Of a DNA stretch of 64,000 nt, positions 46,323-59,800 are shown one piece after another. Both the position numbers and the translations under genes were made by a program. Origin of the DNA: Asterias rubens (lineage: Eukaryota > Echinodermata > Asteroidea > Forcipulatida > Asteriidae); the NCBI RefSeq assembly GCF_902459465.1, contig NC_047071.1:12916385-12980384 (forward strand). Direction: 5' to 3'. Each line of letters starts with the position of its first letter. Position 1 is the first letter of the stretch. The notes under the pieces were generated by a model. It had not been told where the DNA came from, did no database searches, and saw only the letters and a list, made by a program, of their open reading frames with translations.

Positions 46323-48290
46323 ATGGAGTTAAGTTCCCCGTACAGCTGGAGGAGGATTATATTGAGTTGCTTTGGTGTGGTGTTTCTTCTGCTGGCGTAT
46401 GCTTTCCATCCGTGTACAGCACAGCTGACTCCGGATCCATTCCTCGTGAGCCCAGTAGACACCGTAGTGGGACGAGGAGCTACTGCTGTGTTAAGGTGCG
46501 CTTTACGGCGGGACGTTGGTGGACTAGTGCTCTGGAGTCACCTAGCCTCCCGGACTAGTCCCGGTGTCAGTGTTCTTTTCAACAGGGAGTTGCGGAACCG
46601 GGTTTCAATCATCGGCCGGCAGCACATCGGAGAGTTCAATATGAGGATAACTAGTGTTCGCGAGTCGGACTCGGGGTACTACGAGTGCCGTGCACTCATT
46701 GGGTTCTCGACCATCGTACGGAAGTCGGCCATGCTGACCGTCATCGTACCTCCCGATGCCGGGTTTCCGCAGTGCGAAATGCAGCCGCCGTCAGGTCTCA
46801 TTCCGGGCCAGACGGTTATCTTAACGTGCCGGACACAAGGAGGCAAACCAAAGACAAGACTCGATTGGCACCGGGGTCCGAATCCAGTCGGAGCTCAGAC
46901 GACCGACATTAATACTTACAGACACACCCTGGAGCCTATTGACTACGGTGTTGTGTTTGAGTGCCGCGAGACCGGGGGTGCCCTGGCGGTGGAGAGGTCA
47001 TGCACGGTAGTCCCACTGCAGGCAACCATTACCGTGGATATCCGGCCGCATGATCCGGTGATTAACGCTGGGGAAACGCAGACGTTTGGATGCAACGCGA
47101 AGGGAGCATTCGAGGTCATGTACTCGTGGTACATCAATGGGGTACCATTGGTCATGTCTCCCTTGTTTGAGCGTTTTGTGCTCGGTGGTGGAAACCAACT
47201 CCTAAACGCTTTTGACGTTTCGTATGTCATAGACGGCACGGTGGTAACGTGCCTTGCGACTAGTAACACGGGACAGGTTGCAAACGCCTCCTCCGTTCTG
47301 AGAGTACTCTCCAGGCACGGGGCGACGACCAGGTACCCTGTTGTCACCATGGTGGCATCGACAACTGTGCTACCACCGCGGACTTCGCTACCTGGTCCAT
47401 CAGCGACAAATAAACCAGCATTTCCAGGAGACCCGGAACGACCAGGTCGACCTGGCCCAACAGATGGAGCTCATGAGCCAGGCCGGCCGGGTAGACCAAC
47501 TCGACCAACTCGACCAAACTGGCCTCACCGCCCTGGTAGTAGACCGGGTCGTCCGGACCACGATAGGCCAGACCGTGACGAACCAGACGATGACTCAAGA
47601 GAAGAGGATGGCGATGACCTCTTGAAACAAACAACCGACGGAGGTCGAGGCCGAGACAGCTTAACAGGAACTAATCCGATCACCACGGTGACAGTAGTCG
47701 GAGCAACAATGGCCGGCGTTGTCATCAGTATCGTCATCGTTGCTGTGGTCAAAATAATGACGCGCGTCAAGCCGGGTACCAAGGACAGCCTGATCACAAT
47801 CAGCGGAAGCAGCGACTTGGAAGACCTGGAACCCAACTCACTCTCAACGAACCGGGACACCTTCAGTAGCTTTCGTTCTACAACCAGCTGTGAAGTGAGA
47901 AGTCACGACCCCAAGAGAATCACATTCAGTGACCTCAATCTGGAGTATGACCTTCCGCCTTTCGAACCCGACGACAGCATCAGCTACCTTGGGTTACGAC
48001 CCGAGAGTATGACGTCGGCCAGGTACACGTACGAAGGTTTGAACTCGGATACTCTGAACGATTCGCGACAGAACGCGAGATATTACGATATTTCATCCGG
48101 GGATTACGATAACTCTTTGGAATATTATGAGGATGTAGTGTCAGAACAGGTTAGTTTTAGCAGGGACAGCTGCACGAGGACGCATTCAAACATGACCGCC
48201 GATCATGACGACGGTCAGTACCTGCAAACTTTACCCGTGCCGGGGTACACCTCCCGATATTCTATAAACAACAGAGGGCGTCCTACGTAA
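46323..48290 (+). CDS. Intronless three-Ig single-pass membrane receptor, 655 aa
   Basis: ATG at 46,323 in a strong context (aacaccATGG); a TTG nine bases upstream is not a start. Signal peptide about 1-34 (hydrophobic FGVVFLLLAYAF, cleavage near CTA-Q). Ig domain 1 has Cys59/Cys122 with DSGYYEC, domain 2 Cys169/Cys214 and domain 3 Cys257/Cys300. Residues 350-450 form a low-complexity stalk of Pro-Gly-Arg repeats turning acidic (DEPDDDSREEDGDD). The transmembrane segment is about 454-478. The 175-residue tail is rich in Ser, Asp and Tyr (SISYLGL, YTYEGL, EYYEDV), possible kinase and adaptor sites. The family is cell adhesion or recognition, reminiscent of nephrin/Kirre-type Ig proteins but not assigned. 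The coding stretch is GC-richer than its surroundings and has no introns, which may indicate an old retrocopy or a lineage-specific intronless gene. Confidence 0.9.
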   Translation: MELSSPYSWRRIILSCFGVVFLLLAYAFHPCTAQLTPDPFLVSPVDTVVGRGATAVLRCALRRDVGGLVLWSHLASRTSPGVSVLFNRELRNRVSIIGRQHIGEFNMRITSVRESDSGYYECRALIGFSTIVRKSAMLTVIVPPDAGFPQCEMQPPSGLIPGQTVILTCRTQGGKPKTRLDWHRGPNPVGAQTTDINTYRHTLEPIDYGVVFECRETGGALAVERSCTVVPLQATITVDIRPHDPVINAGETQTFGCNAKGAFEVMYSWYINGVPLVMSPLFERFVLGGGNQLLNAFDVSYVIDGTVVTCLATSNTGQVANASSVLRVLSRHGATTRYPVVTMVASTTVLPPRTSLPGPSATNKPAFPGDPERPGRPGPTDGAHEPGRPGRPTRPTRPNWPHRPGSRPGRPDHDRPDRDEPDDDSREEDGDDLLKQTTDGGRGRDSLTGTNPITTVTVVGATMAGVVISIVIVAVVKIMTRVKPGTKDSLITISGSSDLEDLEPNSLSTNRDTFSSFRSTTSCEVRSHDPKRITFSDLNLEYDLPPFEPDDSISYLGLRPESMTSARYTYEGLNSDTLNDSRQNARYYDISSGDYDNSLEYYEDVVSEQVSFSRDSCTRTHSNMTADHDDGQYLQTLPVPGYTSRYSINNRGRPT

Positions 48291-48491
48291 AACTATCATT
48301 ATAATTTAAATTATAAGTAAACAATAATACTTGTAAATCAGTCCTTTAAACCACTTTTAAAGTGGCTACTGATTGTAGTGACGTTTTAGTCTTGGAAATT
48401 GAATCTAAAACAAAAAGCTAGAGTTTTATTTGAACGAAAAACAAAAATCTGAATTTAATCATTATCTTTTTTTTAAAACAAATTGGAACAA

Positions 48492-48732
48492 GGGCCCAAT
48501 TTCACGAAGCTGCTGCACAACTTGCTTAGCATGAACCTTTTGTCTTGATAAAAACACAGAAATACTAACCAAAATCTCCCCGTGATGTTCAAGATAAGCA
48601 AACATAGCTGAATAGTGGTAACAAGCAATAAGCAACAAATGGAAATTTCGTAGGTAATTCTGTTTGTATCAAGGAAGACATTTCATGCTAAGCAGATATT
48701 TGTGCGTCGCAACACTTTGAAATTGGGCCCTG
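48492..48732. mobile_element. MITE family C copy
   Basis: Ends 'agggcccaatttcacgaagc' and 'actttgaaattgggccct'. Non-coding body with 'gctaagcagat'. Confidence 0.85.
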
Positions 48733-48802
48733 GTGAGGCAAGTTTGACATTTAGATGGATAGCACCTGACGTCATTGGCCGCCATCTTTGGGGTAACACA
48801 AT

Positions 48803-49038
48803 TGGTGCGTTCGTTTAGCTTCCCTGGGTCGACCCTGGACTGCCCGGTGTGTTCGAACAGCTTTGACGTCATTCCAGCGGCTCACCCGGGTCAGCCCCCA
48901 GTGCCCTGCTTGTGGAGTGGGTCACTTGGGGGCTGGCCCTAGGTGTATGACGTCACTACGAGAGCGGTGAGTGGTCGTTCGTTTAGCTATTGTCAGGGGC
49001 TCCCCCGGGGTAGACCCAGGGAAGCTACGAACGCGCCC
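48803..49038. mobile_element. MITE with GCGTTCGTTTAGCTTCCCTGG ends
   Basis: About 30-bp inverted ends: 'gtgcgttcgtttagcttccc' and 'gggaagctacgaacgcgccc'. A related GC-rich block occurs at 12,145-12,230 ('ggtcgaccccggtg', 'gcactttggggctggc'). Confidence 0.8.
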
Positions 49039-52000
49039 AATATTGGAGAAGTGAAGACTCGTGTAGTAGGCGCTGCGCTTTGCTCTCTTCCAATGACCCT
49101 TCACGTGTGCATGTTTCTTCCAAGATGGCGGTCAATGCGAGGTTCTTTTGTATTGGCAATGGAAAAAGATGCGCCGTATTGGGGGTGTTGTTTTCATTTG
49201 AAGTTTTCACAAAGTGATCTTGAGTAGTCAAAGCCAATTTTAGTTTTGAACTATTATTCGGAACGGGCGATGTATACGTTATACAACCCAGGATAAGATC
49301 AACGTTTTATCAAATTAATTAATGTTTGTATAATTATTTTTGAACGCTGGTCGTTTTAAGGCATGAACTTAATTCGAATGATTTAGAAGGATTGTAATAT
49401 ATTTTGTTCAAACAAAACACTTCCATGAACGTGTTAATTTATTCAGAAAAGCATTGTGTGCGAACCTATATAGAAACGGAATACAGAGAATTCGGTGCGT
49501 TTGTATTGTGTAGTTATGTAAGGCTCTGAAAATAGACGGCTGGGAAGTACAGTGGATATAGATTCACGCATTAATGAGAAACTTTGCACAGCAGACACGG
49601 GACGGCAGATCAGTGCACTCTGTGTGTTTTATTTCAGAGTTGAAACTCATTTTTGTATAATTTTTTGTTACAAAAGATGAAAATGGTAAAAACGAAAATA
49701 CAACTTGATTTACCAGTTTGAATTTGTATTAGTGTTATTATTAATATGCTGCCTGGTGTAAAATAGTCTCGTTGGTATTAAAAAGAATGTGTCACATTCG
49801 TTAATAATTCTAAAAATATCAATTCTTAAGTGTAGGGCCTATGTCATTTTGAGAGTTACAATTAGCTGCTGCAAACTGCTTATCAAACAAAATTACCGAT
49901 ACAATTAATATGGTTTAAATGAAAATAAAACGTAAATGGCCTGACGTGTTTCTACCCTAAACAGAGTATTTTCTCAGTTTATCATTTTGTTAACACCCAT
50001 AAAGATGCGCAGAAAAGTACAATAAAGTTTTTTTATTTGGACTAAACCCAGTTCAGACACCCGTTAGCGTCGCACCTAAAATGACCACAACAGTCGTTCG
50101 TTTGACTTGCGCGTCCAGTTGCTCCAAAATTGCTTCATGTACTTCAATAGGTTCGGCGCAACACTTGAGCGCCTTTTCTGAACATGATGTGGTATCAGAC
50201 CACTAGAATAATGAGTGTACTTTTCATTCTCAGGCAACCGTTCATATTATGCCAAAAGTAAGGTCCACACTGCAAGGTGCATTTCATGAGTTTAAGTAGC
50301 CCAGTTACATGAATACTCAAAACAGAGTTTTCCACCTCTTTAAAATGGACATGTCAAAATCCTGTTCGTGTTAATGTGACGTAGATCAAGTGTAAGCCAC
50401 GCCCACTTCACACAAACTGGCTCCACTGATAACGAGTCCTTAGGGTGCACCCCATTAGGAGAAAACAGAGCGCCGAGCCCATTCATTTGTTGTAGTCCCT
50501 CAAAATAATAAATTTTAGAGATTTTTAAGAGCCCGAGTAAAGTGACAACATATAACAGATTTTGCCACATTGTGACCTGGGGTTGTTGACTTCCAACTGG
50601 ATGTGTTTTAGATGACATTGGGCCCCACAAACTTGGTCCTATTTGCTGAGAGGTTAGGGACATTTTCAAAATTACACCGGGTGTAAAAAAAAAAAGTAGG
50701 GGTGTTTTGGCGTGGAAGGGGATACCTCGACGGCCCAGGGATTACCCTTATTAAATTGAGTATCAGGACAGGATGAAGGTTCATGAGTCAACGAATAATA
50801 ATATTATTGACCTTTTTACTGTTAAAAGCTGTGAGACTTCTAAGTATTTTCTGTGTAAATTCGAATATTTAGCGTTGTGCACTGAATGCTGTGTGAATTT
50901 ATTTACTACGGTGTACCAAAGGAGTTGTAACGAACTAGTTTTTTTTTCTTTTGAAGATTTATGCAAGAAAAGTTTGCCAACATGGACTTGGCTTTTTCAC
51001 ATTCTTAAAAATACTAAGGTCTTCTCATGGGAATCTCAAATTTGGTGTAGAAAAATGCATGGTGTTACCGCAAACCTCTCAGTTATTTATACTTCCACCT
51101 TGCAAAGTTTTACATCTTGCTGATGAAATGGTTGTTGTAGCAGGCCTACACACTTTGAGCCGAAAGCGAAAAGTTCGGGTGTGCAGTAGATAAGCGCGTG
51201 CATGATACAATGACTTAACAAAGATCATGCCGAACATCAATTGAGTTACTTGGAGTACAACTTTCCAGTTAAATCCAAAGATTATTCAATTTGTACATTT
51301 GCCAATCGATGCCTGGCAATTCCCATGAAGATGGGCTGTAATGAAGACATTAAATTGAAAGCCAGATAACAATGTTCGAGTCTTGTACACCCGGACGATC
51401 TGTATTAAGGACAGTAGGATTTAAACCGTTATCTACTGTGACTTTATTCTTGGCTATAGATGCCTCGAAGCTAGGATATTGCCGTGTCGGAACACTTGAT
51501 CATCCCACTACCATCCCATTCACGTTCAACCTGCATGCTTCCCCTCCATAGTCATAATTAAATTAAAAGAGGCAACTGACTAATTCCTATTAAGACAATT
51601 TTGCCTCACTATTTCCCCTTTTCAGGCTCGTTTTGATTCCAATAAGTTAAACGAAACCATAGGCTTACGTGAAAGCCAACCACCCTTACTGTTTTAAATT
51701 TATATTGTTCTGTAGTGTTCACTCTTTTCAAAGTTTGTGTGATCTGAATTTTAACGATAAGTGGGTTCGTCTGAGGTTAACATTAAATCTCACACATTTC
51801 GCAGGAAAATTTTATCTGGGGGGGGGGGGTCATATCGGGTTCTTGTGCTTTTATGAAGTGATCGATTTAGTTTTTTTCGGCTAAAAAGAAAGCTCTACTA
51901 GCTCAGAAAGAAAAAAAAATTAATGCGCAGTCCGAAAGCACACAGGTAGTGTCTTCTTTCATTGTTTTCTTGCAACCGAGCCCAAATTTTCACCTTTTTA

Positions 52001-53284
52001 AATTGAATGCATGTAGGGATACACCAAGTCTGAATTTAAGATACGATAATACTTTAGGTATACGTATATCTCTAAGAAAATAACAATCTGCCCACAATTT
52101 TGATTTTTCCTGATAACTCTACCAAGTATAAAAACAAAAATTACTCACTTAATTATACACAAATAACACTAAATAGACAAATCAAATAAATATTCAAGAC
52201 TGAAAAATACCAAATATTGGCTTTTATTTTTGTTTTTGTTAAACCACCTCAGATACACTAAATAAATACAAACTGACCTGTAACTTCATTCCATTGATAT
52301 ATCCAGTTTCATCGACCCAATATTATTCTCTGAAGTCATTTTACCAGCATTCGCACAACTTATAGTACAAAACATTTGTATAAGTTGCATTTTAATATTG
52401 TGTAAGGAAGTTCCTGTGATAATGTGGTTTTGATTTTTTTCGTCAACGAAGCAATTTCTATCACATAACCAGTTTTAAAACCTTTTTTTATTATTATTTG
52501 ATATTTACAATATATACAAGTTCTTGCACTTCATTACAATTTGAAGGGGCTGTAGTTACTCGGGAAAAACGAATTCGGACGGAGCCTTGAATGAAAGGCA
52601 ATTGTTTTGTTGGTCATTCGGGACTCTGGGATAACACACTCTACACTAATGACCGAATAACAAAGTCCATCAAAGCTACTCCATGACCATGTACAAGGCA
52701 ATTTTATAAAGCCTGTAAGCACAACTCTCTAAGCACTGAACAGTTTTGCGTAGCAGATACAGATTACCAGCCCAAATAAAATGTGCATTGTTGTGGCTAG
52801 TGATCCCACTCATGTCTTGCTCAGCAAAACAACAATGGTAAGCACCTTTTTTCTGCTAAGCAGCTTTATGAAAATGTGTCCTGTTATTTTGAACTCAGCT
52901 TGTACACTATCTTCCAATGTTCTTACTGTACTTAGCATAACCCTTAACACCATAAAGGATCCTTCCAAAATTTTTATTCTGAATTGTTGTGGTTGGTGCC
53001 TGACTAAATTTTTGCTAAGTAAATAAATTTATCAAGCAACATTTTCTGCTTAACATCTTAATGAACTTGGGCCCAGACAGGCAGGGTTCCTTTTTTATCT
53101 TCCAGGAAGTACAAACGGATGACACTGTCACTAGGTTGACTAATAGTTAAGTGCAACAAAAAACGGATCCCTAAGGCCGCTTCAATCCGTCTGGCCGTTA
53201 AAGGGTTGTGCACCTGTGCTAAACGTACTTGAAAAGGCCTTTCAGAGGTTTATGCCTTTTCATGTTTCTAGAATGTGACAAATT
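49039..53284. other. Intergenic stretch, no gene supported
   Basis: AT-rich DNA with short open frames that lack splice signals or domains. 52,700-53,075 contains MITE C-like phrases. A G-run lies at 51,820-51,829. Confidence 0.5.
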
Positions 53285-53289
53285 TTTTG

Positions 53290-53580
53290 GGACACTATTG
53301 GTATTTGGTAATTACTCCAAATAATTGTTAGCATAAAAAGTTACTTGGTAATGCGCCATGGAGAGCTTTTGATAGTATAACATATTGTGAGAAATTGCTT
53401 CCTGTGAAGTTTTGATAAGAGGTAGTTTCTCGATCAAATAATACAAGACTTCAGGCCTGAAGCCTTTTTTAGGCTTCAGAAAGCACACAAATATGTGCCA
53501 CAAGAGTGTCTTTTCTTTCACTATTCTCTCAACTTCCCAAGTGAGAATACTGGTCTTTGACAATTACCAAAGGTGTCCAG
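53290..53580. mobile_element. MITE family A, diverged copy
   Basis: 'gggacactattggtatttgg' to 'gacaattaccaaaggtgtcc', with the inner block much changed. Confidence 0.75.
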
Positions 53581-53581
53581 C

Positions 53582-53752
53582 CGTCGATTTCACCAAACGC
53601 TTCCTAACTTAGGATTAATCTCAGGACTTAGGACGGGTTCAGTTCCTTATCAAAAATTCGTAGGACGCATTGAACTCATCCTAAGTTAGGACGGGTTACT
53701 CGTCCTAACTCGAGATAGGATTGATCCTAGCGTTTCAATAAATCGGCTGCTG
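53582..53752. mobile_element. MITE with CTAACTTAGGA palindromes
   Basis: Ends 'gtcgatttcaccaaacgctt' and 'cctagcgtttcaataaatcg', with several internal 'cctaagttaggacgggt' inverted motifs. It lies just past the 3' end of the beta-propeller gene. Confidence 0.7.
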
Positions 53753-53808
53753 TGCCTTTAACCAATGAAAGCTCCCAAGGGTAGTGTGTGACTCCTTTAG
53801 GGATCGAC

Positions 53809-56800
53809 CTACTTGCAGGGTATGACCTGTGGGGCCAGGTTATTCCAGCGTCTCTGCATCCGTTGCTGACGATTGTTTTGTCGGATCAACCTGTAGACGA
53901 AGCAAAAGATAAAAATAAGCCGATAGTTCAGACTCGCAAACTAAACTATATTAAATAAAGACCGTACTGAATAACGGCTTTTTTTGCTACAAAGTCGCCA
54001 TATTGTAAGGCAAACCGTATGCGCGTCCAAACCGTACATCAATGAAGCACACAGCATTCCCAGTTTGATTTCTATGGCACATGCACGCACACACGCCATG
54101 TTGTAGGTCAGATATTTGAACGGTGACGTTACATTCAATACGGTCTATAGTGAATGCAAGCTATTCACAAATTAACACATTGTTTTGCCCAAACATGAAG
54201 TGTTAAGTTCGATGGGTGGCATTTTGATGGTGTCTTCATCCACCTCCAGTTTATTTATAATTTTAGGATGGAATTTCCCTTCCAACTTAAATAGCGCACA
54301 TAATCTTAAATAGCGCACATACATGTATAAATAGCTAACCGGTAGATGCATCAACCACATGATTTATACCACATAGTTCAGTCAATCTAGTTCACTATAA
54401 TATAGTGAATGATCTGTGTACTGTGTACATTATATTGCAGGGTAGCGTACAGTAGTAAGGCTACCATTCAAAACCACAGTGGATTATATTGAATGGTCAT
54501 AATAGTAGAAGGGTTAAAGCTTCAATGGCAACAACTTTTATTCCTCCTATTAAAGACACTGGACACTATTGGTAATTGTCAAAGGCTAGTCTTCACAGTT
54601 GGTGTATCTCAACATATGCATAAAATAACAAACCTGTGAAAATTCAACTCAATGGGTCGTTGAAGTTGAGAGATAATATTGAAAGGGAAAAAACACCCTT
54701 GTCACACGAAGTTGCGTGCTTTCAGATGCTTGAGTTCGAGACCTCAAATACTAAAAATATGAGGTCTCACAATCAAATTCCGGGAAATTTACTTCTTTCT
54801 CGAAAACTACATTGCTTCAGAGGGAGCTGTTTCTCACATTGTCTCATACTATCAACCTCTCCCAATTACTCTTATTCATGTAAGATTTTATGATAATAAT
54901 TATTTTGAGTAAGGACCAATAGTGTCCACTGCCTTTAAGTCATGATTTATCTGCAAATAAATAGAGTACAGACAACTCCTACTAAATACAATTTTGTGTG
55001 TAATCCACATAAAAACTCCAAGGGTTTTATTATACTCCTTGCTGATTGGTGAAGGAGTCGTTCGGCTGCCCCCGTATTGTACAATTCCTAACTTGATGTT
55101 TGGTAATCACTGTTGGTAATTTGATCCCAGTTTGCAGTTCTCTAAGATTTGATAGTTTTTGCAATCTTTTGTTACCCGCAAACTATATTACTGTAGACTG
55201 TTTTGGAACTGCATAATGGTTTGTGTCAGTTAAAATAAATATTTAATGATAATCTCACTTTTCTTTGCCCCCCCCCCCAAAAAAAAATATATATTATTGT
55301 GATCTGACTTTTGCTTTACCTGTTTGAGAGCAAGGAGTCAAATCGTTTCTGAGCTGTGATGTGGACGGTGTAAGGTTGAGGTTCAGTACGGTTTTTCATG
55401 AAGGGATCCAAGGCGGGGAAAGAGCGCAGCGGAAAAACAAACATACAGGTGTCAGATGTTTCATCGGATTCATCAATCACGTCCTTCACACCTAAAACAA
55501 AGACCAGTGTACGTTATAAACTTTGGCATTGGATGTTCTTACTGTTTGCAAAACACATTTGAAAACAAATAAATTTAACTGATAAAATAGTTAAAGACAC
55601 TGGACACTACTGGTAATTGGTAAAGACCATTCCTCTCACTTGGTGTTCCATCTCAACATATGCATAAAATAACAAACCTGTGAAAATTTGAACTCAATTC
55701 GTCGTCGAAGTTGCGAGATAATAATGAAAGAAAAAGCACCCTTGTCACATGAAGTGGTGTGTTTTCAGATGCTTGATTTCATTCAAGACCTCAAATTCTA
55801 ATTCTGAGGTCTCGAGATTAAATTTGTGGAAAATTACTTCTTTCTCGAAAACTACGTTACTACGGAGCAAGCCGAATCTCACAATGTTTTATAATATCAA
55901 CCTCTCCCCGTAACTCGTTAACAAGTAAGGTTTTATGTTAATGATTTTTTTGAATAATTACCAATAGTGTCCACTGTCTTTAAATGTTGTTTCTTTCTGT
56001 TATAAGCTCTTTGAGTTCAATCAAGAGTTTTCCACGGCTTTTGTGAGCTACATGTAGTCAATTTTGTTTCAATTGAAGAGCCGCCCGGTACGTTAAACAG
56101 GAGCTCCCAGGTTCTAATCCAGCTCTAGACTATTTTGTCTTTATTCAAACTAAAATCATCTGCAAACTGACATGACTAAAGTAGAAAATCTCTCTCAATT
56201 CAAAGACTCAATTTAAAGAATCTCTGAATCATGCTTCATCTAAATCTAGAGTACTCCAGCGAGCCGAACATTTCATGTCCTTAACCAACCACATCCCCCC
56301 TTGTGTTTCCTAACCAATGAAAAATCCTTAGCCTTCAACGATTTTCAAATGATAGAGAACATTGGCACCAGGTCCCATGTAGCAGCTTTGATGTATAATA
56401 AAGCAGTGGTGTTGGTCATAAACTAAAAGTAGTTTTTCTAATCCCCAAGAAACTATCACTATCATTATCAGTCAAATAAAATTTAAAGGCACTCTGAACC
56501 CACATCTTTAGGAGTATAGCCAAAGGATGCTGATTTAAACAAGGTCTTCAAAAGGTTTTCTATTTATTATTAATCTTGGTGTTAAAACCTTATGTGCAGT
56601 CCGGAGCACCATAAATGGTTTTGTCTTGACAATTTGTGTGAAATTAGTAATACCCTGAGCCCCCCCCCCAATCCCCTAAGTGAAAAACGAAAAAAAGAAG
56701 GTTTCTTCCTTTTCGATTTCGGCAAAACTTTGTCTGTATTGCCTGTATCTACCCAGTAGCGTGCATTTATGGAGAACCCTGAGACTTATATAAGGAATGT

Positions 56801-59800
56801 TACCTGATGTATATCCTCTAATGATCAGTAACATTTCCGGCCTGTCTATTCAAGGAGGTCACAGAGGCCATGGCCTCTGTTGCCCTGGTCTTGGCCTTGG
56901 TGCCCCTTCAAAAGTTTCCCTTAGACTTTAAGATTTCAAACGGAAGTGCCCTTTACAAAATGAAAATGGCCTTGTCCTCTCAGAGATGAAAATGCAGGCG
57001 TGCCATTTAAAAAACTAGCATCTCTGATCGTTACCGTCTGGACTATTTGTTTTTACCTTTGATATAAAGCATTTGAGCGTTCGCAGCTGGTGACAGCACC
57101 GGGGGCACCACAGCTGTCAGTTTGCAGTCCGCTGCACGTAGAGCGACGAGGCACAGAGCATGGCCCCTACGGACATCCACCAGAGTCACTTCCCCGCCCC
57201 CACGGACCACGATGACCTACATAGTTAAGGTCAAAAAACAATCCATAAACCACACATTGGATTAAAGCCAAGATTTGATATGTCTAATGCGCATCATTCT
57301 TAGATCTAACCATGATCTAAGGAGTAAATGGTTTCAAGAAGCTGTTGGGAACAGTGTCCTCAGCACTTAGATACATGTAAGTAGATCTTTAAATCTAAGA
57401 AAATTTACAGCTACTTTTTTAACCAGGCAGCAGACATAAAAAAGTCATAACTTAGATAAGTATGAAATTTCTCATCCATGAATTATAAATACAATTCACT
57501 ACAGGCCTCAGATTCTGAGCAGGAAAAGGGATGGCATTATCTGCTTTGTCACCTACTTTGCCATTGGTTCTCAAAGCCATTTGCAATGCAAATAATTAGT
57601 ATGCGCTGTTTTTTCAGTGGTGTGGCACAAGAAAGTTCCAATCACTTTAACATTTTGCAAGACCCAGGGTGGACCTTTTTGTTCTTCCTAAAATTATGAA
57701 GTATATATTTTTAGGAAATTTTGTCAAAGACCAGCACGGTCACTTGGTGTACACAGACATAATTATGCACAAAAATAACAAACCTGTACAAATTGGGCTC
57801 AATTGGTCATTAAAGTTTTGCAAGAAAACATTAACAGAAAAAACAGCCTTGTTGCATAGAACTGTGTGCTTTCAGATGCCTGGAAAAAGCTTCATGCCTT
57901 AAACCTCTCTCAGATTCAATTTTGTGTATAAATAAATGCCTTTTTCTCTATAATTCTATCTACATAAGTTTAAAGGGCCCGTTTCTTATTAGAGTTTTGC
58001 AAGATATAATAACAGAAAAAACAGCCTTGTTGCATAGAATCGTGTGCTTTCAGATGCCTGAGAAAAGGCTTCATGCCTTAAACCTTTCTAAGATTCAAAG
58101 TTTGTGTGTGAATAAAATCCCATTTCTCTAAATCTACATTACTTTAAAGGGGTTATTTCTTATTAGAGTTTTGCAAGATATAATAAAAGAAAAAAAACAG
58201 CCTTGTTGCATAGAATTATGTGTTTTCAGATGCCTGGGAAAGGCTTCATATCTTAAACCTTTAACAGATTCAAAGTGTTTGTGTAAATCAATGCCCCCTT
58301 TCTCTAAATCTACATTAATTTACAGGGTTAATTTCTTATTGTTCTATTATATCAAAAAGCTCTCCAGCGCTCTATACCTTTTGGATCGTTATGGTCATAA
58401 GAACACCTCATGTAGTCATTATGCTTTGTACCAAGGTGTGTGTATGAGTCAACCATATGATGTATGCAGCACATTTATTGATTTATTGGCCCAGACCATA
58501 CTTATCAGAGGAGTGTGGGTGGGGGGTGGTAAGTGGGGAGGAAGTCAAAATTTCCCCCTTGCCAGTTAAGACACCAGCCAACCCCTTATTGCTAACTTAA
58601 CCTTCCATTGATTCAGTCTGACATCCACACAGAGTCACTGACAATAATAATGTATCATGGCTCCTATTGAGTAAGACTTGGAGTTCATTTAAAGTGTCAC
58701 CAGACTAACTCAAATGGACTTGATTAAGTAACAAGAAGCCTTCAAGTATGCAGCCTTCGACTGCTTACATAAACAAGGTTGGGATTTTGTTGACTGCTTA
58801 GTTATCTAACGGCTGCTCATGACTGCAAATGACTGCTTTTGGACTGCTATTAGGAATTCCCTGTCACCAACTGTTTCAAGTGCCTTGAACACAAAATGAT
58901 GTTGGCATCGCTTTAAAGGGAGGGTTTACCTTTGTTGTAATTACTCAACAAATTAAAGAACTTACTTGGTAAGAAAAACTGTTGTTGTCGATTATGAAAC
59001 GTTTTGAGAAATAATTCAATTTCAAGGCAAGTGGTTTTAGAGAAAGGGACTCAAAAACATTTCAATCTGAGAAATATTTCTGCATGAAACTTTTCTCAGA
59101 TTGTGCGTTCTAATTAAGGGATTAATTTTCCTATGCAGACATAAAACCGCTCCAGATATTCAGCAATATCTGAAAAACTTTACCGGGTTTTGAAAAGAGT
59201 TTTTGACAGGTTAGTTTTATTTTATATAAAATATTCATATAGGACTAAAATAAAACATAGGTAAACTTTGCCTTTAAAAGCATTGGACACTATCTCAGAA
59301 TAATTGTTGTCATAAAAGCTTACTTGGTAACGAGCAATGGAGAGTAACAAATCCCTCTGAAGTAACGTAGTTTTTGAGAAAGAGGTTTTGTGCACTCAGA
59401 TATTAAAATACTCCAGGCAAGAATGTATTTTTTTAGGCATCTGAAAGCACACAAATTTGTGCAACACTTTTTTTTCTTTTCTTGAGTATTCTCTTACAAC
59501 TTTGATGATCAATGGAGTCAAACTGTTTACAGATTTGTTTTTTAAGGACATGTTAAGACACACCAAGTGAGAATACTGGTCTTTGATAATTACCAAAGGT
59601 GTTCAGTGCCTTTAAAGAGAGGTGGGTAAACAATGAGTGAAACATACCACTTGTGGAATTCCTGTGAGAGGTTGAATGGAAATCACCCCGTTTGCGATAC
59701 TCTCTGTGGCAGGCTCGATAACTTTGACTGTCCCAACTCCATCGTACCCACACCTCACAATAGATAGGCTACCATCGGTGCAGTGGGCCAACAAGTATGC

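Noticed and set aside
46199..46558. Open frame overlapping the start of the Ig receptor
   Set aside because: Out-of-frame shadow of the GC-rich coding exon.
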